64,000 nucleotides of DNA from Himantopus leucocephalus (lineage: Eukaryota > Chordata > Aves > Charadriiformes > Recurvirostridae). The notes beneath the pieces were generated by a model. That model ran no database searches. It was given only the letters and a program-made list of their open reading frames with translations, and had not been told where the DNA came from. The stretch lies in contig RSEF01000003.1 in the NCBI GenBank assembly GCA_003993805.1, positions 59,331,992-59,395,991 of the forward strand, written 5' to 3'. Shown piece by piece: positions 37,692-50,600 of the stretch. A program made the position numbers and the translations under genes. Positions within the stretch are counted from its first letter, which is position 1, and each line of letters begins with the position of its first letter.

Positions 37692-37801
37692 AATAAAAAA
37701 CTGAAAAAGTAAATACTGTTTATTTTTACTACCATTTTCATCCTGCCAATCATACTGTCTCAGCTTCAGCCTATTCTTTTCAGTATCTAGTCTCAAATAA
37801 A
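37692..37801 (+). terminator. Candidate polyadenylation signals
   Basis: Canonical AATAAA hexamers occur at 37692-37697 and 37796-37801, about 260 and 365 bp after the stop of the exon-like segment. The sequence after the first is T-rich (GTTTATTTTTAC near 37720). Such hexamers are common in AT-rich DNA, so they only support the exon if transcript evidence agrees. Confidence 0.25.
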
Positions 37802-40800
37802 AACAGATGATAATTATTGGACTTAGTTTGGCCAGAGAAATAAAATTTAAAAGGCTCCTCAAAACTTAAAAAGCAAACACTGAAATAGATATAATATTTA
37901 ATACTCACTATACTAGTTCTTTGCAGACTACCAAGCTAATGACTGCTTGCAAGAACCATCAAAGAGAGGGAAATCAATAATGAGACTTTGCAAGGGTATT
38001 GCTGGCTAAACTGGGGGCTGCAGGGGACCCATCCAAAATCAACATGGGGAAGATCCCACACGGACATCCCTTCTCATCAGGCTTCACAGTGGTAGTAAAG
38101 TAATTGCAGTAGAAATCTATAGCTTCCACAGAAGCCATGGAGAGAGCAAGCTCTGCTTTGTTTATACCCACCAGCCAGAAATGACCAGTGTGAACCACAT
38201 TCAAAGCCAGGTCAATAGCTAAGTGCCTATAGAGGCACCCTCTGTTAGAGGGCAGAGGACAATATGTCCTGACCATGGGAAACACAAGCAAGACCTGAGG
38301 TTTCAGCAATTGCAGCAGACCGCAAAGACAGTCAAATTATGATCTCTGCTAGATATCTATGCCAAACCTAACTGCTTTTGCAAGGTTGGGTATGTGTTGC
38401 TTAGGGTCTCCAGATTTCCCACAAATTACCCAATTAATACCTGAATTTGTGGCTTCATACGTTGCCTGAGCATTTTGTTCAACCTCAGTCAACCTCATTT
38501 TCCTCTTTCTCCTGCTCTGAGAAAAGAGATTATCGCAAGTACCTCTGAGTCAGAGAAAACACAGATATTTCAGTACAATGGTCCTGAAAACTAAGAGCTG
38601 TGAAGTTTTATATGAATACAAAGTTTGTACCACACAGAAATCCCAAATAACACCAAAGCTGGTAATTGTTACTGCTGGACAAGTGTGGGAAAAGAGTCTT
38701 GCTGCCATGCTTTACGTACTTCATCCGCAAGCATACCTGTTTCACCAAATTTTAACTCACGGACACCTAGGGAAGGAAAAAAATTGGGATTAAATGGCTG
38801 CTGTGGGTTGTGTTTAATTATTGTCATTGCTGGTTGTGGCCAGGCACACAGCTTAGTAAGTTATCAGGTCTCTGCACTTCCTGACCCCAAGAGAACCTCA
38901 GTTAAAGAAAACTATTGATTTTTTGTGTTGCCAGTCAATCAGAACCAGACTGCAACACACAGGTAGGAGCAGTTGCCTTTGCACAGCTCCTTCCTAACAG
39001 TGCGCTCTTTCAAGAGGCCTCCTGAGCTTTATGGATCTCAAATTCCGGATGGGAGCATTTAGATCCTGCAAATTATTGCTTCCCGATGAAAAAGGGTATG
39101 TGTTGAAAAAATAAGTCCATCCTTCCGTCAGTAATTCTTTTATTTGACCAATATCTTACGGAAAAAATACCTACCTTGAGAAACTTACATCGCATATATG
39201 ACATCCTATTTTGCACTGTGGCAGCATAACAAATGTGGACACAACATCAGGGAATGAGGGTAGCACAATAAGACACGCATGCAACTGGAGGGAGGGAAGA
39301 CAATATACTTCATGTCAGATTAGGTACCTGATGGCAAATCTAATGTTCTGTAGCTGGTCCAGCTGTTTCAGATGGCTTACACAACTGATATAAAGCTATT
39401 TATTTATGTTTGTATCAATGGATAATTCATGGCAGGTCTCTTGAATAATTTATTTTAAGAGTTCTTTAATATTCTTTAGCATTTTATTTCCCTCCTATAA
39501 TAGTGTTTAGAAATACTAAGGATTCAGACTAAGATGAGGGAAAATTCTAAAGATTCCTTATCTCCCACAACTTCAAAGTAACATTCTGCTGAAGAAATAA
39601 AGGCATATGAATGCCAAAAAATACTTTCCCCTTAGAGTATTCACTTCCAAGATGACTTCCATGTCATTTTTACTCAGCACACAAGATTGGAAATATTTTG
39701 GACTCCTTTCAACTCTGCTGAGGCCAATCCAGATGTTGAGTGCAATATTTTTATTTTTTGATTTCTATTCACTCAACACTATGCATCAGCCAGGAAGAAA
39801 AGATAGCCAGTTTATGTGAGAATAACTCATGAAACTATTTATTAAATACTGCCAGCAAGGCACCAAGTATAATTACACCCAGTTGTCTTCCAGTCCTCTT
39901 TACAAAGATGACATTTTCTCATTCCTGTTTTCATTTCTGATGCTTTTGTCATAGTCAGTAGCAGTGAGAGAGACCAAGCTCCTATTCTTTCCAAACAAAA
40001 AACTAAACCTGCATTTTGATTGAGGATTTTGAAAACTGGAGTGAGGTCTAATTGATGACTTCTAGAATGCACAAAATATCCGTTCAGGACTTTCCAAGTG
40101 GAATAGACATGCCTGAAATCACTTCGTTTCTCCCTCTAGATACCTTTCTAAATGTGAGGGAGAAATAAGGGAATGGGGCGGGGGGGAGAAGGGAAGAGGT
40201 GTTTTGGCCTACCAAAATCCATTTACATATAAGGAGCTGCGAGTTGAGACTGAAGGACTTGAACTAAGCCACCCCAGTGCACAGACAGAAGCCTGCAAAA
40301 TAGAAGGAAATTTTATTTTCTGAGAAAAAAATATTTCAAGAAAGTAAGAAAAGCACATGCTAGAGTGGGGAATGTTTTTAAAAGCCTCTTTCAAATCTTC
40401 TTGGCAAATAAAGTTTTGTTTGGTTTGGTTAAAAGCAGTGTAGCTTATGCCTTTGGCATGCAAATTTACATGCTAATAAAAGTGTGCTTATAAACTTGAA
40501 TAACCACACTGCACAGTCCCAAACACTGCACCCCTGAATCTAAAAGCTGCTACTGCCAACATACGTATATTGTCCAGATCTCTCCATCTGCAGTCAATTA
40601 CTTTCCTTACTATGACCAAAATTCCCAGTCCTTTACAGCATACTCCCAATTATTAAATTGCAGTTCTGCTCTCTAAAAATTGCGATTTTTTATCATCTTC
40701 CCAATTCCATATCAAATGCATTCAGTCTAATTACGGCTTTTCCATCAATTTGCAAAGCTTTGCAAATCCACGCTGGATTCTGAGAGTGAAGCTGAACTTC

Positions 40801-43800
40801 CTTCATTTCACTGAACATCCTCAACAAAGAGAGCTGCAGACCAAGGTAACTCCTCATTTATACCTGTGCAGCCCCATTGGCTTCAAATCATGCTTTCTGC
40901 TACCCATGTATAAGTCAAATTTCAGTGCCTTATTATTGGTGCAGTTGATCGGAACATATTAAACAGTGTTGACAACGCACAAGAAGAAATAGATTAGTTT
41001 CCTCTCTCTCCCTCTCATCACACCAAAGGACAAGGATTGTTAAATAAAAAGCTGCTGTTTTCCAGATCACTTTTCACACTCCACATGTAATTTAAAGAGC
41101 TACCCATTGCGCCTTATGATTGTGTTGTCCCTACTGAAAGCAAAAAAGTGCTGTTTTCCCTACTGCTGAATCCTACCTAATCTGGAAAGCCCTAAGGGAT
41201 GCTGGAAAACAAAAGGTAAAAGTTGCCTTTACTTAGCCAAATCAGAAAGAGAATAGGGATTGATTGGGTCATTGCTAACTGCGATTCCTCCAGACTCAGT
41301 CCAAGTTATTCAGAGTGATAGAAAGTTTCTACAGTGTCAGAGCTTAACGCCCAGTGTTTTTCAAAACTCACACCATACTTGTTATATACAAATATATAGG
41401 GAAATAAATAGAGAGGGAAAGAGAAGAAAATTCTGATAACCTTCAGATAACATCCTTCACATCACTGAGAATTTTTTCCAGGCTTAGGCTTCATCACGAG
41501 AGCTTATAAATGCCTTTCTATGTGAAGTTCCAGCTGAAGAGACTGAACATCTGAATAGCTTTATTTTCTGGTAGACACGTGGATGGCAGAAAGCCCGCTG
41601 GTACTCAGAACTGATTTAATCAGTTTTCAGGCAGCAAAGAAAAAAGCACAAAACAGACCCCAAAAATCACCCTGAAGAGATACCAGAGCTTGTCACCAAA
41701 GTGACACACTTCTGACAAGAACCAGTGGGCAGACATGAGCTATACTTGCCTAAGACTTCCTTGGGACTTTTGTGAATCCCTGGATGCTGGGCATATAGAG
41801 GAAGCCAACAAATTAACACTGGCATAAGAAAATAAGGAATCAGGCCCAGTACGTTGGAGGCTCCTGGCATTTTTACAACATTTTACTACTAATCCTAATA
41901 TACTCCTGATTCTAAGTGACAGCATGTGGCATTATCATAAATGTCAGTTGCATTATTGTTGCCACTTTCACCCCCTAATCTTAAGGAAAGCAGAGCTGTT
42001 AAGATGTTGGAAAAGAGATAGAATACTTTATCCTGATGTTATAGACAGATGATCACTTGTAGTGCTCTGCTATCATGAAGAGGAAAGGAAATGCTAAACC
42101 TTCTGAGCCACTGTCATGAGATTTAGGAAATTACCAGATTCATAGGTATAAGTGCAGGATGGAGGAAGCCCGCCTGTTGGCTAAACTTTCCCCAGTGCAT
42201 CTGCTTCAGTGGAGGGAGGGTGCGCATGTATGTGTGTACTCATACTGATGGGGTAGTTTGAGGGGCTTACAAGAGATTACACAATGTTGTAATGGGATAC
42301 CAAGGGTTTATCTGCATGTGCTGAGTGACTTATGTGAGTCATTCTAAAAACTCCTGATAAAACCTGACTAGAATGTCTTCTTGGACTGTACTCTCTATAT
42401 ATACATATACACACTATGTTTTACAGAAAAAAAAAAATCAGAAAAATTCCTGACACCCTGAAATTATAATTGAGTTTCTTTCATTTATCCCTTTTTCTCT
42501 GAGGAAGAAAAACAAGAAAACTCTGTGAAGACAGTAGAGTCCTTAAAAACTTCAGAGAAAGAGGAAAAAAATTGTGGCTAGTAGAACTAGTGTGACAAAT
42601 ATCAGAACAGACCAAGATACCTGACAGCACTGATGAAACCCTTTAGTCAGACCAGCTATATTGAGGGCAGAACACACAAAACTAGTGACAGTTCCACCTT
42701 TACACCCAATCCATTCACTGCAGCTCCTAGTTGTTTTCTGGGACCAGCACGAGGGGTAACTCACTGATCACCCCCTCCCAGATTAACTAGGGGGAAAAAA
42801 GATGATCTGTGGGAGAGAAAGACTGGTAATCTTTTATTTCTTTTACTCAGAAGGGCTTTTTCTCATTCTCATGTGCATACATACCAGGTAAAAGGAGCTT
42901 CAGCATTAAAAGAATAATGTCAGTGGCACAGAGTCTTTAGAGAGAAACAGCATGAACCAGCTTCAGTAATTTTAAACTTCAGATGAGCTTAAAATTAATA
43001 TAAGTGAAGCAAAACTAGGGCTTGTAAAGCCACTAAGGATGTGCTCTTGACTGAGTCTCTTTGGGATATCACAGGCATTGGTTGTAAGTTAACATTTTTG
43101 ACATTTACCAAACATCCTGTTAAAGCTTCTTAAGATTAGGCAGTTCATGTTACAATCAACTTTGTTTTAAAAAAATAAAATCGTTATTTGAACACCAACC
43201 TTTGCCCTGAGGCACATCTGCTGAGGAAGAGACAAAAACAGGTTACATCATCTTGTTAGCTTAAGATGGGGCCCTCAAAATATATATCGAAAACAGAACC
43301 TTAAGAAATCACATATTTTATTTTTATTATTCCAGGAATACTGAGTTGGCATGCTTGTCCTGGAACTTATAGTGCCAAAATTAATACAATTATGCACAAG
43401 AGCCTTGTTTTATACAAAATACAGTTTATATTTTCAAAATATTAATACTTGGCACGTGCAGAAGAGCTTTCACCATGGAAGAATTTCAGCTTGCCTCACA
43501 AACAACTAAACATACTGAATAACCCTACCAAGGAAATAAGAACAGTTCCTATCTGAAGTATGTATTAAGTGAACTTCAAAAAGAATAGAAGGTTGTTCTG
43601 CCATTTTCACCCAAAAAGAGACAGAATTGGGAAGGCAGACCCAGCTCTCAGGGATACTTCAGTTATGGGTCCACTCTTAGGCACATTGCTGAATGCTTGG
43701 ATGCAGATATATACCCGAGCAACTTGCTGAAGTGAGGTCCCAATCACTATGTCCATGCTCTCACTTCTGCCCTTCCAGCCCGATACGGTCACAGCAGAGC

Positions 43801-46800
43801 TGATCCTCGCACAAAAGGAGCAGTGGAGGCTGTAGAGTACCTTTGATCAACATACTCATACTCACCGTTAGCACCTACAGCAGAACCACTACTGATCAAG
43901 GGCTGATGTGACCCAGTTTTGGTGAAGATGAGACTTCACCTCCTTGCTAGCCATTGCAGAGATGTGATGGTGCTGCTCTCCAGCCTTTCCCCCTGCCAAA
44001 CACTCTTCCTTGCCCCTCCAGCCGTGAGTGCATGCATGGCCTGCTTTATCCGTTACCTGAGCTTGGGAAGCGCAACCCTAAGGAAGTCAGTGAGCAAGAT
44101 GAAAGGGAAAGCATGGTCACTCACCTTGAAAGAACTCATTTCCCTTCCCAAATTCATCTTCCTCAGTTCATCCATCTTCCTGCCACCTCCCATTTTGAAG
44201 TGAGGTGCCTTTCTTTCCTCTCTCTTCCTCCCTATCACAGCCAGATAGTCTGACTTTTTCATTCCGCCTTTTCAAGCATACCATAGTGCTATACCCAGGG
44301 AACGTTTCTCCAAGGTAAGAAAACACACCTCATTGTGCTGCAGGAATAGTAACATACCCATCTGTGCACCTCCTGTGAGGCAAGACACTTGCCTCCTGGG
44401 TAGCTTTTAGCTTTGGAGGAAGTTTACAGGAGATAGCAAAATAACTGCAGGTGAGATTACCAATGACAAAGACTTCCTTAGACCTGTCTGGCTGATGCGA
44501 ATTAGTGCGCGGCATTCTGGTGACCCTGGTATTGTCTTGAAAAAAGAAACAGCCCATTATTCTTTATTCACCACTTGGTAGGATTTAATACAGAAAATAC
44601 CCCTGGGAAGCATATCTCTGCACCCACAGGGAACTGCCAGTGCCCATTTGCCCCAGTTTTCAAAAATTCAGAATTTCAATGCCGTTTTTATTTCCATGAA
44701 ATCTTCACCATTTTCAGCTGTTCAAATATCATTGTTCCAATAAAATACTGGCACTGCAATGTTCCACAAGAGCCATTTAAAACAACTGAATTATAAAGTG
44801 TTACACAAAAGGCATTTTGTCTCATTCAAATAAAATAATAACAAAATTAATCCCAGGAGCAACAACACATCTCAGACACTAGCTTGTAAAGTGAATATGT
44901 TTTTTGCATGTCCAGTTGACATCAGATATTTTGTGAATTAAGTGAAAGAGCCGGCTCCTCAGAATTTACTCAATTTTCTTATGACTACGATGGAGAATTT
45001 TTTGTGTCATGATAAACTATTGCCAAGTAATGATCGTTCCACATGTAGCCATAATCATTACACACACCATGGAGCTTCTGATCAGAAAAATTCACATGCC
45101 AAAATCTTCAAAATTAGATGGAATAAGTTAATCAGATAAATTCAAAAGACTGGAAGAGAAGACACCCAAAATCATTTGGCTTCTAGCCGTAGTGTTGGCC
45201 TAGTTGGCTTCCTCATGCTTACCCAGAGAAGCAGGGAGTGGGTTAGGTGCGCAGCCCAGATATTTTGGCTGTCTGGCTGGTGTCAATCTAGATCTCCATT
45301 GAACAGTGCAACTTATCCTCAGGGGGAAAACATTTTTAAAGCATAATGTGCTCCAATATGCACCAATAATTCTGATGGAAAATTAGATCTCACTCTGAGT
45401 ATGCTGCTGGGAGAGCAATCCAAAGGGCATGAAGACCTTATGGAACCACCCTTGGCATTTTCAAGAATTGTCAGACTGAGGTTTTCCATGAGAGCTAGGT
45501 TCTTCAAAAGACATTTCAAAACCTGGCAGAATCTCCCAAAATACTCCTCTGCAACTTCAGGCTCCCAAACCTATGTGAAACTCTGGCCCTCAATCACAGA
45601 AGTCAAACAATGAGGCATCAAGTAGCTTCTCCAGATAACTTAGCTACTTCTTCTGGAACAGGCACTTTATGATAACGTCATTCTGTAAGATTGCCAGAAG
45701 CTTGCACTCTCTTATTCTCAGGATGTTTGGTCCAGGATTTCACTGAAAACAGCTGCTCCTCCAATTCCATTTATTTTTATTTTGCACTGTATCACATGTA
45801 TTAAAACAGAATTCAGAAGTCTGAAAACTTGAAAGAAAAAACTTTGCTAAATAAGGCAGTATTAAAATAAGAAATTACATCCCTACAAAAGCACTCCAAA
45901 TTCATCAGGAAAAGTTTAAGTAGAGTACGGTATTCAGCATTACCTAAATTCTAATCCTACTTGATACTGATAGAAGCTTGTTGATACGTGATGCCTGTTT
46001 AATGACCCATGAGATATGAATATATTGCCTAAGTCCATTTCTTACAGCATATATGTAGGCGTTGCACAGCATGGCTATGACAATAGCCATGACTTAATAC
46101 CCTGGTTGGCAGTATATCTACACAGCCAGGTGATTGAATTACTGTTCAGAAATACTCTAACTAGCCTTAAATAAGAAGCAGGATAAATCAGGCTTTGTGG
46201 AAGTCCGTTCTGTCATGGCTAGGTGCCTTCCAGTACTAAGCGAGGTTATATTAAGCTGCCTCGGGCAGTTCTAGTCTAAGATGCAACCTGCAATCTAGAC
46301 GTAGTAATGAAAATGCTGGCAACATAAAGCCACAAAAAGTGCACCACCTGAATATCCTCAGAGTCAATCCTCTCAAACTAGGGCTCAGGCAAGGTTAGGA
46401 AAGTAAGTATAAAATTTGGCGGAGCTTTCCTTGCTGGCAGCTTTCCAGGGACATTTCACCCACCCACAGAGATGCTGTGCAAGGGCTTCATCTAACTCTA
46501 GACCCTTTTATCCTAAATGTGGAGAAGATGGCCATGTCTTGCACTGTCAGTTACGCACTTTTCTCTTACAACAAAACTCTTGTAAGTCAGTAGTCTCTCA
46601 GATTCTTCAAAACTTTCATATACAGGTGTTTATGTGACTAAGTTCATGCTGCTTCACCACTAGAAAAACCTGCCATCTAAATGAGACTATTATACCAGGC
46701 ATCTCACTCTAAGCAAGGCATTATAGTTTCAGATACTGCTTTTGCTCCCTGCATGATGGAGAAGCTTGGCACTACCTGGAGTTTCGGCAAGTGACACAGT

Positions 46801-47363
46801 TTTCAACTCATTTCATACTGAGCTTACGTGGTGATGGACAGTCAGGCTGTGAGCCTAGGAAGCGGGAGGGGAGCTTGTTTGCTTAGTCTGAATCTCTAGG
46901 GTATGCTCACTGCTGTTCTAATGTAAATGTTTATGAGGGATGGAATAAAATATTAAACTAAATGAATAATTGATATTTACTTTATAGTAATTCAGATCCT
47001 TGCTTGTTTGAATAAAATCCATTATTTACAATATTCTACTTAACTAGGAGTGATTTCTCTTTGTTCATGGCACTTACTAATTACTTGTTCCATCTGACAC
47101 ATTTTCCAGAGCCATATTGAGATGGTTATTGCACATCAGTGTTTAAGGGCTTAGTATCCATTTTCCAGATACTCTGTAACATGAAAAGAAGGGCTTCACA
47201 AACATATTTCTTGCACGGTAGATGATCTTTAACTCTAATGGATTTATGACATACACAATCATTATCAAGATGTAGGTATATTAATTAAAGCTGAATGATG
47301 GAAAAAGGTCCACAAAACACTTTATCTAGAACACAGCTTGAATTCAATACACTGGGTTTGTAC
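37802..47363. other. Non-coding stretch, no gene supported
   Basis: AT-rich, no recognised gene or large repeat. Open frames reach about 111 codons (minus strand, 38309-37974) with no domain signature. A perfect inverted repeat lies at 46070-46091. A TA/CA-rich patch is at 42395-42415. The region around 46910-47050 is very AT-rich with TAAT-type homeodomain cores. Confidence 0.5.
46070..46091. repeat. Perfect 9-bp inverted repeat, 4-nt loop
   Basis: CATGGCTAT and ATAGCCATG flank GACA. It is hairpin-capable; no T-run or other RNA-gene sign follows. Function unknown. Confidence 0.7.
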
Positions 47364-47640
47364 TTATAATATGCATTATGTGCCAAAATCGAAATAATAA
47401 TTTCATTAAAAAGTCCCCAAATCTTAAAAATTTCATACCCGAAGTGCATTATCCAGAAAAAAAAATATTCATTTGTTAAAAGGCTTCAGTCAAAGAGCAA
47501 ANTTTATAATATGCATTATGTGCCAATATTGAAATAATAATTTCATAAAAAAGTCCCCAAATCTTAGAAATTTCATACCCGAAGTGCATTATCCAGAAAA
47601 AAAATATTCATTTGTTAAAAGGCTTCAGTCAAAGAGCAAA
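47364..47640. repeat. Near-identical direct duplication around an N (137-138 bp)
   Basis: Copy 1 spans 47364-47501 and copy 2 spans 47504-47640, separated by the single N at 47502. They differ by about four substitutions and one base in an A run, roughly 97% identity. The N at the junction suggests two overlapping contig ends or haplotypes placed side by side instead of merged. A true tandem duplication is possible but would not explain the N. Confidence 0.9.
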
Positions 47641-50600
47641 AATTGAACCTCATGATTAATCTGCAAGCCCTGAAAAGTGAGTAGTTAAAATTGACAGTCC
47701 ACAAACAGCACATAGCTTGAAAATTATCCAACCAACATATCCCGAGCAAATTTACAAATTCCAAATACAGGTAATGCAAACAATTCACTCCTGTCCAATT
47801 AATTATGCAATCAGTTCAATTAGTACAGTCCAATCTCACACATCAATCCACGTTACATATCAACAGCCCTCTAACACGCCACTAAGCCCAATGCACACTC
47901 ATGTTTTGCGCATACTTCGGTAATTACGGAATGCGCAGTGAAGAAGGAATCCCATTTCCCTGCGAAACACAGGCATGCCCCATGGATCAACTTTCACAAC
48001 CTGTCTTTTAACACCGGGCTGTGAGAAACACCAGGAAAAGAAGAGGAGAAACACTGAATGTGAGCCGTTGCCAGAAATTCCACCATCAAATTACGCTGTG
48101 AATCTGCCTCGCAAAGCTAAAGAAGAAAGTTATAATACTGTTGTAATAAACATGACATAATTCAGGCAAAATGCTTTTTGCAAATTAAGTGCCAAATGTC
48201 TCCTCCTTGAGACATAATAAATGCAATTGTGGAGTAGTTGAAAGGCAGGCTGCGCGCATTTATCCTCTTGAAGAACAGCTTAGAAGAAGGGTTCCCAATG
48301 AACATGAGGGTATCCTGCTTGCTGATTCTTATTGATACATTAAAAACTAGGCAAATAATTGCATTTATACTGGCAAAATATCAGTCATCTTCTCTGGCTG
48401 ATGCTTTATGGGTAAGCAAGGGGGACTTTTATGATTTTGTAGTGTTACGCCAGTAAAATCAGTCTGGAAGTATAAAGTGCCAGATTGTAATTTATAAAGT
48501 CACTTCACCTCTCGGTGACCCCTGAAATTTTTCAGGAAGTTACTGGAGAGTTGCTATTCACAAGAAACGGAGGACTGCAGTTACGGAAAAAAGTCACTGA
48601 TTATTTCAGAGATCATCTAGAGGAAGACCTCAGGCCTGAATCCAGCTTCCTTTTAAGCTGATCTGAGTGCAAAAATAGTTACAAACATATCATTGAAGAA
48701 ATTTTTGAATCCACTATTGAATTCTCAGTTTTCAAACTTCCTTCACTTGGGGCTTAGTCTAGGCCACACCTGCATGTATGTGTTTTTTCCCTGTGCTGTA
48801 TCTTTTTATATAGGGGATTTTAATAGATGTTATATACAATTACATTTCATTTTTGTCTACAGTTTTACAAAAGAAAATTGCTATTACTAAGACCTACACC
48901 CTTTGGACCTGCAGACAACCTAACACACAATGCTCTTACCTAATTACTATTATATTATCCTTGATACATACATGGAAAAACTTAATCAAATTCAGCAAAA
49001 TAATGCTGGAACAAACCCTTTATTTCCAACCTTTCACTCCAGTCCTGTGCTATTTTCTCTGCAAATAGAACAGTTTTAAGGTAGAACTGATAGGACTTTA
49101 GACATCTATGGCTATGAGGACATCTATGACTTGAAGTACTGGTCTAAGATAGTAATCTGGAGTTTTTTACAATCCATTGAAATAAATAGGAACTTTTAAA
49201 GCATGAATCACCTCCCAAGGTAAGCATCCACACAGGCCAAGTATATTGCCCTCTGGGAAAATCTATTTCTCTCCATAGATTTCAATACAGTCTATGTGTT
49301 TACATTGTGAAAATATAAGTGCAATGAATACTATTCAATGGATTTTATTTTTCATTAAAAAGAAAACAAAAGCCTCCAAGAAAAAAAAGTGTATCCACAT
49401 ATTATGAGCCTCTGTCCAGCAGTTTAACCTAAATAGTGAATCAAGATGGACAATCTAAGACACGGCAAGAAATAATCCAGATAAACAGAAGTACAGTGCT
49501 ATGAATATTTCAATAGCAGCCCAAAATAATGTGGCTTCTTCAGAGAGAACGTCTGGCAGCATCACATATTATGTTGACATCTGCATTTTAACTTCAGTAA
49601 AATAAAAAGGAAAGCATTTCAGATTGAACATGACTCTACCAAAGCCTTTCACACAAAATCGAGACAAATGGAAACTCAAACTCTATTAGTTTTTGCAGGT
49701 GCTCCTGAATTTTCCATTTTGGAACTGTGCCAAGATCAAAAATATCAGACATCCCAAGAAGATTTTTCTCATGGTATTTAACAGCCTGGATGAAGCCAGG
49801 AAGTCACAAAGGGTTGAATAAGCTCGACTTTAAGCTTATTTCAGCTTCTTTTTTTTTTTCTTTCCTGGAGCCAAAGGATCCTAAGAAATCCTGAGAGGGT
49901 CCCAATACATTGGTGAAATTGGTGTAATTACGTGAAGTAAACTACTCCAGTCATTAGTGTTCCTGTATCAGTGCAGGCCCAGAAATGGGAAAAGAGATTA
50001 TCCATCCCTATTTTCCAAACATCCTGTATCTCTTTCCAGGCAGCAATACAAAGGGAGGCCATAAGCCTGAAAACACATACGAACACTGCTTTCCAGAAAC
50101 ATAAAAAAGCTTTCCACCAGCCAAAGGCAAAAGATCCCAGCTACACTATATGATGTACCTTTCAAGTAAAAGTGCCTGAAGCTTCTCTGTGTGTTTTCAG
50201 ACCCATTAGGTCAAGGTCCGATTGATTGGGTTGCTTCTTTAAATCCTTGACTTCTTAAACGTCCAGGTATTGTCTTTTTACTGCTGCATTTTGCAGTCCA
50301 CCATCCTTCAGGGAGGCTTGACACGGATTGCTCCAGACTGCAGTTGAAAGGGGCAGCAGTACCATGGATTGTGTGGCCATGCTATCTTCACAAAACAGCT
50401 TTCCTCAAACTGTAAACAAGAGCTTGCTGAGGATTTATTAGTGGATGTGCAGAGTAAACAAAAGCCTAGAAGGATTGTGTCAGATTACACTACCTGTGAG
50501 CAGTAGTTTGCAAGGCTTTCTGAAGGAAAGCATGTGTGAAGCACATCTACTGCATGTGTGAAATATTGCAAGCCTGGCAAAATCACGCAATGATGAAAGC

